In this document: positions 10,337 to 20,930 of the stretch, one piece after another | Layout of the letters: every line of letters begins with the position of its first letter | Numbering within the stretch: position 1 is the stretch's first letter | NCBI RefSeq assembly: GCF_029931775.1 | Contig: NC_079319.1 | Location: forward strand, 94,905,171-94,969,170 | Direction: 5' to 3' | DNA length: 64,000 nucleotides | DNA from: Euleptes europaea | Lineage: Eukaryota > Chordata > Lepidosauria > Squamata > Sphaerodactylidae | Notes under the pieces: generated by a model | Told to the model about the DNA's origin: nothing | The model's input: only the letters and a program-made list of their open reading frames with translations | Databases searched by the model: none | Position numbers and translations under genes: made by a program

Positions 10337-10852
10337 AGAAAAGCCTTGGTGGATCAGACCAGTGAGGGTCCATCTAGTCCACCATCACATCTCACACAGC
10401 AGCCAACCAGTTCCTCTGGAGGTCCAATAACAGGGCATAGAGGTCGAGGCCTTCCCCTGATGTTGCCTCCTGGCACTGGCATTCAGAGGTTTACTGCCTC
10501 TTAAAGTGGAGGTTCCCTTTAGTCACCCATGACTAGTAGCCCATGATAGACGTCTCCTTCACAAATCTGTCTAATTCCTTTTTAAAGCCATCTATGCCTG
10601 TGGTCATCATTACATCCTCCAGCAGTGCATTCCTCATACTAATCACTTATTGAGTAAAGAAGTATTTCCTTTTGTCCATCCTGAATGCACATCAACTTCA
10701 TTTGGGGCCCCCAAGTTCTAGTATTTTGAGAGTGGAAGTTCCCTCTGAGCTGGTGCATTTCTGGGAGGCACATAAGAAAAACCATTCTGGATCAGACCAA
10801 GGTCCATCAAGTCCAGCAATCTGTTCACACAGTGGCCAACCAGTAGCAAGAT
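10337..10852 (-). repeat. two CR1-type 3' end fragments
   Basis: AAGAAAAGCC then GATCAGACC then CATCTAGTCC at 10337-10400, repeated as a second start at 10773-10850 (CATAAGAAAAACC, GGATCAGACC, GTCCATCAAGTCC). These are complements of the CR1 tail seen forward at 17070-17290. Confidence 0.6.
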
Positions 10853-11985
10853 GATCACAATGGCATCAAATTTAATTTATATGTAAGTGGGAAAGTGACT
10901 GGGAAATCTCACACAATTACCTTTGACTTTAAAAGAGAGAACTTCTCTAAAATGAGAAAACTGGTAAAGAGGAAGTTGAAAGGAACAGTTAGGAGCGTTA
11001 AATCTCTTGAAAAGGCTTGGGGGCTACTCAAGTCCACATAACTAGAGGCTCAGCTAGCTTGTATACTGCAGGTCAGGAAAGATATTAATAAGTCCAAGAG
11101 GTCACCACCATGGCTAATGGGTAAGGTGAAGGAAGCAATTAGAGAAAAAAAGTCTTCCTTCAGAGACTGGAAGGTTTGCCCAAGTGAGGCAAACAGAAGC
11201 AAACACAAACTTGGACAAAGGAAATGCAAGCAAATAATTAGAGAAGCAAAAAAAAAAAGATTTTGAGGGGCATATTGCTAAACACATCAAAACAAACAAT
11301 AAGAAATTCTTTAAGTATATTAGGAGTAGGAAACCAGCTAGGGAAGCGGTTGGACCACTGGATGACAATGGGAGTAAAGGAACTCTAAGGGAGGATAAAG
11401 TGATTGCTGAAAAACTAATGAATTCTTCTCATCTGTCTTCACTGTTGAAGATACAGGGCAGATTCCTTCTCCTGAACAGGGATTTTGGAGAGGGGAAAAT
11501 GCGGAACTGAGGCAAATAGTGGTAACAAGGCAGGAAGTCCTAGAACGTCTAGACAAACTGCAAACTAACAAGTCACAGGGACCAGACGGTATTCATCCGA
11601 GAGTTCTTCAAGAACTCAAATGGGAAATTGCTGAACTTCTAACAAAGATATAATTGTTAATTATAATTTATTATTAGGTCTATGACCGCAGTCTTGGACC
11701 AAGGGAGGAGGAAAGGAAGGGAGGGGAAGACAAGGGAGGATGGGAAGCATAATACATAGTATAATACAGTCTTAAGTTAACAATGCTAAAAATTAGGCGT
11801 CAGCCCAATAAGTAAAATTCCTAACTAAAATAAACTGGGGGCGGATCGAACTGACTAAAAGTTGCCAGAGGTAGGCGTTGAGAGTTCTTTCTTCTTAAGA
11901 GCAGCCACTCTGGCCAAAAAGCGGGCAACATTCGATGTGGTTGCACCATTAGTTGAGTCGCCAAGCAAAAAAGGCAACACCCAGG

Positions 11986-13947
11986 TAGGGCTGTTGATTC
12001 GGTTTGGCCCGAACTGAAAAACAGCCGAATTTCCCCTGATTCGGTGGTTTTTAGTTCGGGACGAACCGAACTCAAAAATGGAGGGCAACCGGGGGAGCCG
12101 AATTCAGCGAGTTCGGGAGTTCACGAATAAATCTGGCCAATTCGGGGCGGAAGTAAGCAGCATAACCGTCAGTAAGCAGCATTCTCCTTCCCCGGCCAAT
12201 CGGTGGCCAAGCTGGGTCTTCTTCTGGCCAATCAGTCAGGATTGAGTACTGGAGGAATCAGCTGATGTGCGGCCCGGCCGGGGAGAGAGAGAGAGAGGGA
12301 AATCCTCATGTGTGTGTGTGTGGGGGGGGGTGCTTGTGCACATTCGCTCCTTTCTGTAGCTGCAGGGGGCGTATTTTTTGGGGTACAGACCCCAAACTTT
12401 CAGCAGAGCTTCAGACAAGCCTTCTTAAGAGACCACCCAAGTTTTGTAAACATTGGGTCAGGGGGTCCCGAGATATGGGCTCCCTCCTTTTTTCTTTCCA
12501 TGGCTGCAGGGGGCGCATTTTTGGGGGTACAGACCCCAAACTTTCAGTGGAGCTTCAGATGAGCCTTCTTAAGATACCCCCCCAAGTTTTGTAAACATTG
12601 GGTCAGGGGGTCTTGAGATATGGGCTCCACCCCTTTTCCCTCCCCCCTTTTCCATTTACGTGGCTGCAGGGGGTGCTTTTTTGGAGATACAGCCCCCAAA
12701 CTTTCAGCATAGCTTCAGACAATCCTTCTTAAGATACCACCCAGGTTTTGTAAAGATGGGTTCAGTGGGGGAAGAAATATTGGCTCCCCCCCCTTTTCTC
12801 TTTCTGTGGCTGCAGGGGGCGCATTTTTGGGGGTGCAGATCCCAAACTTTGAGCGGAGCTTCAGACAAGCCTTCTTAAGAGACCACCCAAGTTTTGTAAA
12901 CATTGGGTCAGGGGGTCCCGAGATATGGGCTTTCCCCTTTCCCCTATTGGGATGAATGGATCAGCTGATCCTGTGTGCATCTCCAGAGCAAAACGTCGTG
13001 TGCCTAATTGGAATCGTCTTGGATTACAAGTCCTCCCCAGCCCCTCCTGATGGAACAGAAGACAGCCACAGTAAGACCCCTTTGGGGGCTTTAATCTATA
13101 TTTTTTCTCCTGTCTGTGTGTGTGGGGGGGGAAGCAGAGTCTCTGTGTGTGTGGAGAGGGAGCAATTTCTGTGGGTGGGGGGGGAGCCAAAGGGGGCTTT
13201 TGCCGGTTCTGCCTGGGGTGTGTGTTCCCCGTCGAGTCTCTCTCTTCCTGGTTTGAGGGGGGGTTTCAGTTGTGTGTCTTCAGGTTTTCCCTCATTCATA
13301 AAAGCGGTTAGGTCTATTTGGATGCTTGCTCAAAACTGGTTTTCAAATGGTGACTTAAAGAATGCATTTGGAGTCCCATGCAAAAGGGGAAATTCCACCC
13401 CTCCTGCTCATTATGCATAGCTAGCTGCCTCTGTCCCTTTCCATGGTTTGCAAACTCCCAGGTGTCAGGTGTTGCTTTGCACAGTTGCAAAGGTGTTGCT
13501 TACAAGGTTGTGTTGCTCTGCAGTCATGTTGCAGTGCTTTGCAAACTTCTCAGCTGTTTGTCGGGGCTGGGAGCTTTGTGCGTGGGTGGCAAGCTCTGCT
13601 CAAACATGCACATTAAGGGTTGGGGGGACCCCTTTCCGGGCCCATATCTCAGCCCCCCCCGACCCAATCTTTACAAAACTTGGGGGGTCTTTCAAGAAAC
13701 ATCCTTTGAAGCTCCGCTGAAAGTCTGGGACCTCTACCCCCCAAAATGCCCCCCCAGAGCCTTGGAAAGGCGCAGTTGTGTTTTTAATGGCTTTATTCGG
13801 CCGAATTTTTTTCCTGAACTTTGAATTCCCGCCGAATTGCACGGACCCGAAGCGGGGGAGTTCGGACTTCAGCATATCCCGAATCTAAACGTGCCGAATT
13901 CAGCCGAATCCGAACTATACCGAATTTTTTTAAATTCAACAGCCCTA
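11986..13947 (+). mobile_element. 1.96-kb non-autonomous hAT, TAGGGCTGTTGA family
   Basis: TAGGGCTGTTGATTCGG at the left and AAATTCAACAGCCCTA at the right are inverted repeats. A perfect 8-bp target duplication CACCCAGG flanks it (11978-11985 and 13948-13955). It contains four tandem units of about 145-160 bp, GT-rich runs and one further unit in inverted orientation near 13630-13790. No transposase. A near-twin in the opposite orientation is at 53181-55137. Confidence 0.93.
12355..12950 (+). repeat. tandem array of four ~150-bp units inside the 1.96-kb hAT
   Basis: Units start near 12357, 12499, 12660 and 12806, each with TGGCTGCAGGGGGCGC, then CCCCAAACTTTCAG, then CCAAGTTTTGTAAACATTGG, then GAGATATGGGC. 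Units differ by a few per cent to about 15 per cent by eye. Confidence 0.9.
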
Positions 13948-15740
13948 CACCCAGGCATGTAGAGGGAGGTTCAAGCTGGTGAGGATTGGAGCAATAAGAG
14001 CATCTCTGTCTTGAGACCAGTGAGGACAGCGGAGCATCAAATGGTCCAACGTTTCAATTTCGCCCGTGTTACATGGGCAGAGACGGTCCGGAAAAGGTAT
14101 CCCGGTATATCTGCCCAACATGACCATGGATGGAAAGGCATTTAAACGAGCTAAAAAAAGAGCCCGACGATGTGAGAATATTGAAACTGTAGAGTGGAAC
14201 TCTGGAAGCTTCTCTGGTGGGGGGAGTCCCAAGACCAGACAGGAGCAAGTACGTCTGGCCCTCCCAACCATACTGGCCCAATCTAACTCCTTCAACCTCT
14301 TCAAGATTGCCGCTAAATGAGATGGAACCAGGTTGTCAGAGGGAGTAGAGATTGGGAGTCCCAGTACTTTTAGTTTTTCTGCTAACAGATTCAGCCAGGG
14401 GTTGGGGGCCGGGTCCTTAAGAGTAAGATGGAGAAACCCCGCCTGGGACGGGAGATTGTCATCCGGCAACTTAAACCTAAACTTAATTGCTCTCCTCCAC
14501 GCACGTGCCTCAAGCGAGGGTTGGGCCAATTCCATACGGAGGGCAGGCCCCGCAACACACCTCGGAGTTCCAGTAATTCTCCTGAGAAAATTGTTCAAAA
14601 GGCAGTCTAGCTTCTCATCCACTCCGGAAATCCAAATGTCTGCTCCATACAGAATCTGGGAAACCACCTTCGCGTTAAAGACATCAATGGCAGACGGGAT
14701 GTGCTTGGCCCCCTGGTTCTAAAAAACCTCTCTACCATTACAGTGGTGGATCTTGCTGTCTTCTTCACATGGTCCAGATGGGCAGACCAAGATAGTTTGT
14801 ATCTGAAGACCATGCCCAAGTAGCGGAAGGTGGAAACCCATTCGAGTTGTCCGTTTTTGACCTTGAAAAACTGGGAGCCTCTTCTCTTGGTGGCAGAAAA
14901 GCGAAGCACCTTTGACTTGGCATAATCAACAGTGAGTGCTTCTTGATCACAATATTCCAAGAAGAGATTGATAGTGGGACCTCAGCCCCACTTCTGATGT
15001 CGCCAACAAAACTGCATCGTCCGCATATAATAAAAGTGGTATGGGCTGACCGGCCAGATACGGGGTGTGTTTTGCTCCCTCTTTGATATGCGGTACCAAA
15101 TCATTGATAAAGATGTTAAACAGAGAGGGAGCAAGCAGGCATCCCTGTCTTACCCCCTTTTGAACTGGGAAAGAATCTGTCAGTGTACCACTTGGATCGA
15201 CCCGCACTGAGGCAGTTGTTCTAGAGTAAAGGGCCATAATCAAAACCAGGAGTCTGTGGTCTATACTAGTGTTCATCAGTTTCTTCCAAAGTCTATGTCG
15301 GGAGATAGAATCAAATGCAGCCCTTAGATCCATAAAGGCCGCATATAAACATCCCCTCGGGCGACTCGAATACTTAGAGGCCAACTGAAGGAGGGTCAGA
15401 CAATGGTCTGTGGTAGAGGTACCTCGACGGAAACCACACTGCTCAGGGTGGAGATAGGCCTCTTCGTCAAGCCAATCCTGTAGCCTCTCCAAGAGGAGTG
15501 CAGAGTAGATCTTACACAGGATGGCAATAAGACTAATCGGCCTATAATTCCCAGGGTTGCTGGCATCACCGCTTTTGTGGATTGGCACGATTGTAGCTGT
15601 CCTCCAAATCTCCGGAATGATAGCTGTTTGGTTAATATCCGAGAAGAAGGGGGCCAAACGAGCAGCCCACCATTCGGGGTTTACTAACAAAGATATGTAA
15701 TATGTCCCTTTGATCAGCCTCTGTACCAGAGGTCTGGAGA

Positions 15741-17070
15741 ATGGCCAATGTAACACCCATTTATAAAAAAGGTTCTAGGGGGGACCCAGGAAATTACAGG
15801 CCAGTTAGCTTAACACCTGTTCCGAGCAATTTGATGGAAAGCATTATTAAAGATAGAATTGTCAAGCATATAGAAGGGCAAGATCTGCTGGGCAAAACCC
15901 AACATGGCTTCTGTAAGGGTAGGTCCTATCTCACTAACCTATTAGAGTTTTTTGAAAGCGTCAATAAGCATGTGGACCGGAATGAGCCTGTGGATATTGT
16001 GTATCTGGATTTCCAAAAAGCTTTTGACAAAGTCCCCCACCAAAGACTGCTAAACAAACTTCATAGTCATGGGATAAGAGGACAAGTCCTCTTATGGATT
16101 GAGAGCTGGCTGAAAAATAGGAAGCAGAGAGTAGGAATCAATGGTCAGTTCTCACAATGGTGGGATGTGAGCAGTGGGGTACTTCAGGGATCTGTGTTGG
16201 GACCAGTGCTTTTCATCAATGACCTGGAGTTGGGGTTAAACAGTGAAGTAGCCAAGTTTGCAGATGACACCAAATTATTTAGGGTGGTTAAAACACAAAA
16301 TCGGACTGTGAAGAGCTCCAAAAGGATCTCTACATACTGGATGGCCATTAAAATGGCAAATGAGATTCAATGTGGGTAAGTGTAAAGTAATGCATATTGG
16401 GGCAAAAAATCCTAACTTCACAAATACAGTGATGGGATCTGTGCTGGCAGCGACAGACCAAGAAAGGGGTCTTGGGGTGGTAGTGGATAGCTCAATGAAG
16501 ATGTCAACCCAGTGTGCGGCTGCTGTAAAAAAGGCAAATTCCATGCTGGCCATAATTAGACGAGGAATAGAGAATAAAACTGCTGATATCATACTGCCCT
16601 TGTACAAATCTATGGTGAGACCACACTTGGAATACTGTGTACAGTTCTGGTCACCACACCTAAAAAAGGATATTACAGAGCTTGAGAAGGTGCAGAAAAG
16701 AGCAACCAAAATGATTAGGGGACTAGAGCAACTGTCCTATGGGAAGCAGTTAAGACGCTTAGGGCTGTTTAGCTTGGAAAGAAGGCGGCTAAGGGGAGAC
16801 ATGATAGAGGTCTGTAAAATTATACATGGTTTGGAGAGAGTGGACAGGGAGAAGTTTTTCTCCCTCTCCCATAATACTAGAACGCGGGGTCATCTGCTGA
16901 AGCTGGAGGGTGAGAGATTCAAAACAGATAAAAGGAAGTATTTTTTCACACAACGCATAGTTAAATTGTGGAACTCCCTGTCCCAGGATGTGGTGATGGC
17001 TGCCAGCTTGGAGGGCTTTAAGAGGGGAGTGGACATATTCATGGAGGAAAGGGGTATTCATGGCTATTAG
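15741..17070 (+). pseudogene. CR1 ORF2: reverse transcriptase and C-terminal domain
   Basis: Two overlapping frames (15741-16379 and 16360-17070) carry the polymerase motifs NYRPVSLTP, VDIVYLDFQKAFDKVPH, GSVLGPVLF and KFADDTKLF, then MVRPHLEYCVQFWSPHLKKD, RRRLRGDMIEV and KLWNSLSQDVV, the usual CR1 C-terminus. The frame changes near 16340-16375. The upstream linker lies at 10861-11650 beyond the inserted LINE. The protein would make cDNA at the genomic target; this copy is dead. Confidence 0.85.
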
Positions 17071-17334
17071 TTAGAATGGATACTAGTCATGCTGCATACC
17101 TATTCTCTCTAGTATCAGAGGAGCATGCCTATTATATTGGGTGTGGTGGAACACAGGCAGGATGGTGATGCTGCAGTCGTCTTGTTTGGGGGCTTCCTAG
17201 AGGCACCTGGTTGGCCACTGTGGGAACAGACTGTTGGACTTGATGGGCCTTGGTCTATCCAGCAGGGCCTTTCTTATGTTCTTATGTTCTTATTCAACAT
17301 GTGTACTGTATAGGGTGTTATTTTATCAAGAGCC

Positions 17335-17625
17335 AGCATGGTGTAGTGGTTAAAGGCAACAGACTCTAATCTGGGGAACCAGGTTTGATTCTCTGCTCCT
17401 CCACATGAGTGCCAGACTCTAATATGGAGAACCGGGTTTGATTTCCCACTCCTCCACATGAAGCCTGCTGCCTTGGGCTAGTCACAGTTCTCTCAGAACT
17501 CTCTCAGCCCCACCTACCTCACAAGGTGCCTGTTGTAGGGAGGGGAAGGGAAGGTGATTGTAAGCTGCTTTGAGCCTCCTTACAACAGAGAAAAGTGGGG
17601 TATAAATCAAACTCTTTTTCTATTT
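17335..17625 (+). mobile_element. tRNA-derived SINE with internal duplication
   Basis: AGCCAGCATGGTGTAGTGG gives a box A-like tRNA head and GGTTTGATTCTCTGCTCC a box B-like segment. The box B neighbourhood (AGACTCTAAT to CTCCTCCACATGA) is duplicated. The tail GATTGTAAGCTGCTTTGAG then GTGGGGTATAAAT matches the common L2/MIR-type SINE tail. Confidence 0.8.
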
Positions 17626-17639
17626 TAAAGTAAATCTGC

Positions 17640-18750
17640 ACTGACTCTTTCTAACAAACAGATATACACACCTTCACAGTCACATGTCAACAAGGCTAAG
17701 ATTATATGTATTTTGAAATAGATTTTTTTCCCCAACTGGCTTTGGCGGACAAGGATAGGGCAGAATAATTAATATATTGCTGCCTGCTAGAGAAACCTTT
17801 TTAGGATGTAATGGTTCGGTCTGACAAATCAACAAGGCTAAAGACTTGTCTTTCCTTTCTAAGTGAAAGCTAAACATCTTGTGAAAAGCCTGGTATATCT
17901 GGTGAAGGGAGGGAAGGCCCCTTTGGTCCTTGACTTTCTATGGATTGGTAGCATAATTAATTTTAAGCTAATAATTCAGATACGAAAGCAATACCTTGAC
18001 CACACAGAACTCTCCTCGGTCTCCTTCAATCAAAGGCAAGACTCCTGAGAATATGAGACCAAGCGTGACTAAACGCCCTGTCTCCACATCATCTCAAGCC
18101 TGGTTAAAAATTAGATGTCCCTAAGAAGCTTGATCATGTCTCAGCAGGGTAGAGCCAGTGTTTCTGTTGGCAGTCAGAGATTCCTTCTTCCCATTTGGTT
18201 TTCCCCTTTACATATCCCAGCATGTCGTTTGTTTGTTAGGCTCTGAGGGCTTTTGAGAAACATCCGCCTTAGGTGCTGGTGTGAATTTAGCCTGAGTAAT
18301 ACTTTCACAAGACATTCTTCTTACACCACCTTTAATATTGTGTTTTGGAAATCAGAAGGCATTATGTTGGTCAGACAAGCAAATGATGCACATGCAACGT
18401 TTTTTGTTAGGTAGATTCAGCTCTGGCCCAAATTCACCCACTAAGCTTACTGGTAGGGATGATTTTGAATTTCTGATTCTGATTCAAACAGCAATTCCCA
18501 CTCTGATATGGCTTCTCCCCTAGAGGAATTATTCCTCTGATTCTTTACTCTGATACTGTTTTTTAACTCAGCATTTAAAGTTTCATAGCATGGTGGAACT
18601 AGCACATCCCCACACAAACACACACGCACAAAAGGATTTGAGACATGCTTAATTTTTCCTAAATTGATATTGGGAACGTATTTCACTCTTACACCCCAGA
18701 AGGTTGACTTTTGGGATGTGAAAGAATAAGAATTAGCAACCACACAAAAG
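17640..18750. other. no recognisable feature
   Basis: Single-copy-looking DNA without a coding motif or a repeat I can name. Confidence 0.4.
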
Positions 18751-18759
18751 CCTCCCGGC

Positions 18760-18969
18760 TAGGGTTGCCAACTGCCAGGTAGTAGCAAGAGATCTCCTGC
18801 TAATTCAACTGATCCGCAGCCGACAGAGATCAGATTGCCTGGAGAAAAATGGCCGCTTTGGCAATTGAACTCTAAGGCATTGAAGTCCCTCCCCTCTCCA
18901 AACCCCGCCCTCCTCAGGCTCTGCCCCAAAAATCTCCCACTGGTGGCGAAGAGGGACCTGGCAACCCTA
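18760..18969 (+). mobile_element. short hAT, TAGGGTTGCCA family
   Basis: TAGGGTTGCCAACTGCC to CTGGCAACCCTA; target duplication CTCCCGGC (18752-18759) and CTCCCAGC (18970-18977), 7 of 8. Confidence 0.9.
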
Positions 18970-18977
18970 CTCCCAGC

Positions 18978-19700
18978 TCTGATTCCACTGTTTGGTGTGC
19001 CGTTTGGTTCGACAGAGGCATTTTCCAGGCAGCGGGAAATGGGAGTAGCAAGGGGAGATATGATTCAAGAGATATGTCCGTGATAGGAATGACATCCTGC
19101 AGAGACACTGCAGACAACCTCCTCTCATGGTGGATAATTCTGTTCTGTCTCTGTGCTTGAAGTGATAGAATGCAGCAGTCATGTTTGATGCAGATATGGG
19201 ACAGAATTACCTACTCCCAGTAGAGGTTGAAATATGCAAAGCAGACCCATACGTTTGCTGGTATACGGCAGGTAGTCTCCTTAGTGGAGACATAGGAGGA
19301 TATTTATTATTGGAGTCTAATATCAAATATGCTTCAAATCTGAAAACAATTATTTCTGATATTCAGGGGCACTCAGAGAACTGCTGATCTGACAGCTGTC
19401 CTACTGCCTCATTGCCTGGTTTCATTTGCCAGACAGTGAAAGCAATGAGGGCAGGCCGCGATTCAGAAGAAACATGTAGGAACGACAGGGATGTCATCTA
19501 ACCAGAACAGTAGCCAGTCTACCTATTAAACAGGATGCTGGAGATGAAGGACTTTGCGCTGTCTCTTAACCTCAGACTTCAGAGGGGGACGTGACCAGTG
19601 AGTCAGAGAGATAGAGAGGACAAGACACTGGGCATCTCTTCTCTACTGCTCAGAACTATCCTTTGATGTGTAGATTGCTACTCTCAGGGAAAAGCTTCCT
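18978..19700. other. no recognisable feature
   Basis: No repeat family or coding motif identified. Confidence 0.4.
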
Positions 19701-19711
19701 TCCTTACTGCT

Positions 19712-19900
19712 TAGGGTTGCCAACCTCCAGGTACTAGCTGGAGATCTCCTGCTGATAGAGATCAGTTCACCTGGAGAAAATGGCCGCTTTGGCCATTGGA
19801 CTCTATGGCATTGAAGTCCCTCCCCTCCCCAATCCCCACCCTCCTCAGGCTCTGCCCAAAAAATCTCCCGCCGGTGGCAAAGAGGGACCTAGCAACCCTA
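19712..19900 (+). mobile_element. short hAT, TAGGGTTGCCA family
   Basis: TAGGGTTGCCAACCTCC to CTAGCAACCCTA; flanks TTACTGCT and TTCCTACT agree at 6 of 8 positions. Confidence 0.8.
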
Positions 19901-20037
19901 TTCCTACTTCACCTCCACTCGTATGAACACACTTCTCCATCTTGCCACCATGAGGGAAGGATGCAAGTCCTGGATCTCCGAACAATTTTCTTCTGGCTCA
20001 CTCAGAGGTTTGGATGGGCTTCTCTGAACTCAATAGC

Positions 20038-20592
20038 TAGGGTTGGCAACCTCGCCATCCGTTAGTACTGTCAGGCTATATGCCTTCTTGTCCGGAACAT
20101 ATGTTCCGTGGAACCCTGACGGAACATCACAAAATTACCTGAATTAACAAAGCACCAGCGAAATAGGACTCATTACCGGAAGCCTATTTTCTCTCTACTC
20201 ATGGCATTCCAGGACTTTGATATGTAGTCACTTCACTTACTTGTCTACACTGCAGGAACGTAGTGACTTTTCTACACATGTAACAGGAATTTCCTTCTGT
20301 TCTTGGTTGTATTGTTTGTTTAATTTGTCATTACAAACATGTTGTTCAACATTCCTTTGTAGTGCTTTTTGTGCCATAAGTGCCTACTCTTGCTTTGCTT
20401 AACCTCCAAGTACTAGCTGGAGATCTGCTATTACAACTGATCTCCAGCCGATAGAAATCAGTTCACCTGGAGAAAATGACCGCTTTGGCCATTGGACTCT
20501 ATGGCATTGAGGTCCACCCCACACCCCACCCTCCTCAGGCTCCGCCCCAAAAAACCTCCTGCCGGTGGCAAAGAGGGACCTGGCAACCCTTA
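20038..20592 (+). mobile_element. short hAT split by a PLE tail
   Basis: The outer element begins TAGGGTTGGCAACCTC at 20038 and ends GGCAACCCTTA at 20592, with a perfect 8-bp duplication TCAATAGC on both sides (20030-20037 and 20593-20600). The PLE piece sits between two copies of AACCTC (20048-20053 and 20401-20406). Confidence 0.88.
20054..20400 (+). mobile_element. PLE 3' tail inserted in a short hAT
   Basis: A 347-bp insert bounded by AACCTC duplications. It contains GCGAAATAGGA...CCGGAAGCCTATTTT, shared with the PLE at 8.3-9.65 kb, and a 9-bp hairpin ATGTTCCGT / ACGGAACAT near 20099-20125. No coding sequence. Confidence 0.65.
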
Positions 20593-20930
20593 TCAATAGC
20601 CTTGTGCAGTCTGCTAAAAAAAAAAAATTTGAAATTTTTTAATTGGTTTTTATAATATAAATTTTCCATGTTAACAAACAACAATATACGTAGTATTAAA
20701 AACTAAATCATAGGTAATGTTGTTATAATTGTTTAAGTGCTAAATAAAAATAAAAAATAAAGGAAAATTTATTGACTTCCCCATCACCTCCGTCCGCCTC
20801 TTAATAAAGTATTCTATCCCATCGTGATATGGTCTGAACTTAATTATTCTTATATCTCAATTAGATTTCAATCACATTATACTATCAATATAATTGATTA
20901 CGTTTCTTTATGTTAACAATGTCATCTAGA

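Larger units (their letters stand above)
11652..15683 (-). mobile_element. I/Vingi-like LINE inserted in CR1
   Basis: A 5'-truncated minus-strand non-LTR element of about 2.06 kb once the inserted hAT (11986-13947) is removed. The flanking CTAACAAAGATAT duplication marks its boundaries. Its 3' tail, on the minus strand, is an AATAATAAATTATAATTAA-like A/T run. The clade call (I superfamily, perhaps Vingi) rests on the polymerase and on a C-terminal zinc knuckle and is tentative. Confidence 0.75.
11855..15683 (-). pseudogene. I/Vingi-like ORF: reverse transcriptase and zinc knuckle
   Basis: Reading leftward: SGDASNPGNYRPISLIA, HPEQCGFRRGTSTTDH, YAAFMDLRAAFDSISRHRLW, KGVRQGCLLAPSLFNIFIND and LLLYADDAVLLA (14947-15683), then FRYLGMVF (14607-14960), then a C-terminal region ending in the zinc knuckle CPCNTGEIETLDHLMLRC (13956-14667). 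After the hAT insertion the end ARVAALKKKELSTPTSGNF reaches a stop at 11855-11857. Frame changes occur near 14950 and near 14650. The related copy at 58.4-61.5 kb shows the same knuckle and end. Confidence 0.75.
10861..17292 (+). mobile_element. CR1-type LINE, interrupted by a second LINE
   Basis: Left part 10861-11651 and right part 15684-17292 belong to one CR1. The inserted LINE between them is bracketed by the 13-bp duplication CTAACAAAGATAT (11639-11651 and 15684-15696). The 3' end is the CR1-type repeat of TTCTTATG (17276-17292). It is 5'-truncated within the linker upstream of the reverse transcriptase. Confidence 0.85.

Noticed and set aside
12265-12350. Possible CRISPR-like repeat array in the 12.3-13.0 kb tandem units
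   Set aside because: Units are adjacent 150-bp tandem copies without unique spacers, inside a eukaryotic hAT.
17335-17420. Possible functional tRNA gene
   Set aside because: Box A and box B are present, but the sequence is a SINE head: no cloverleaf, and the L2-type tail follows.
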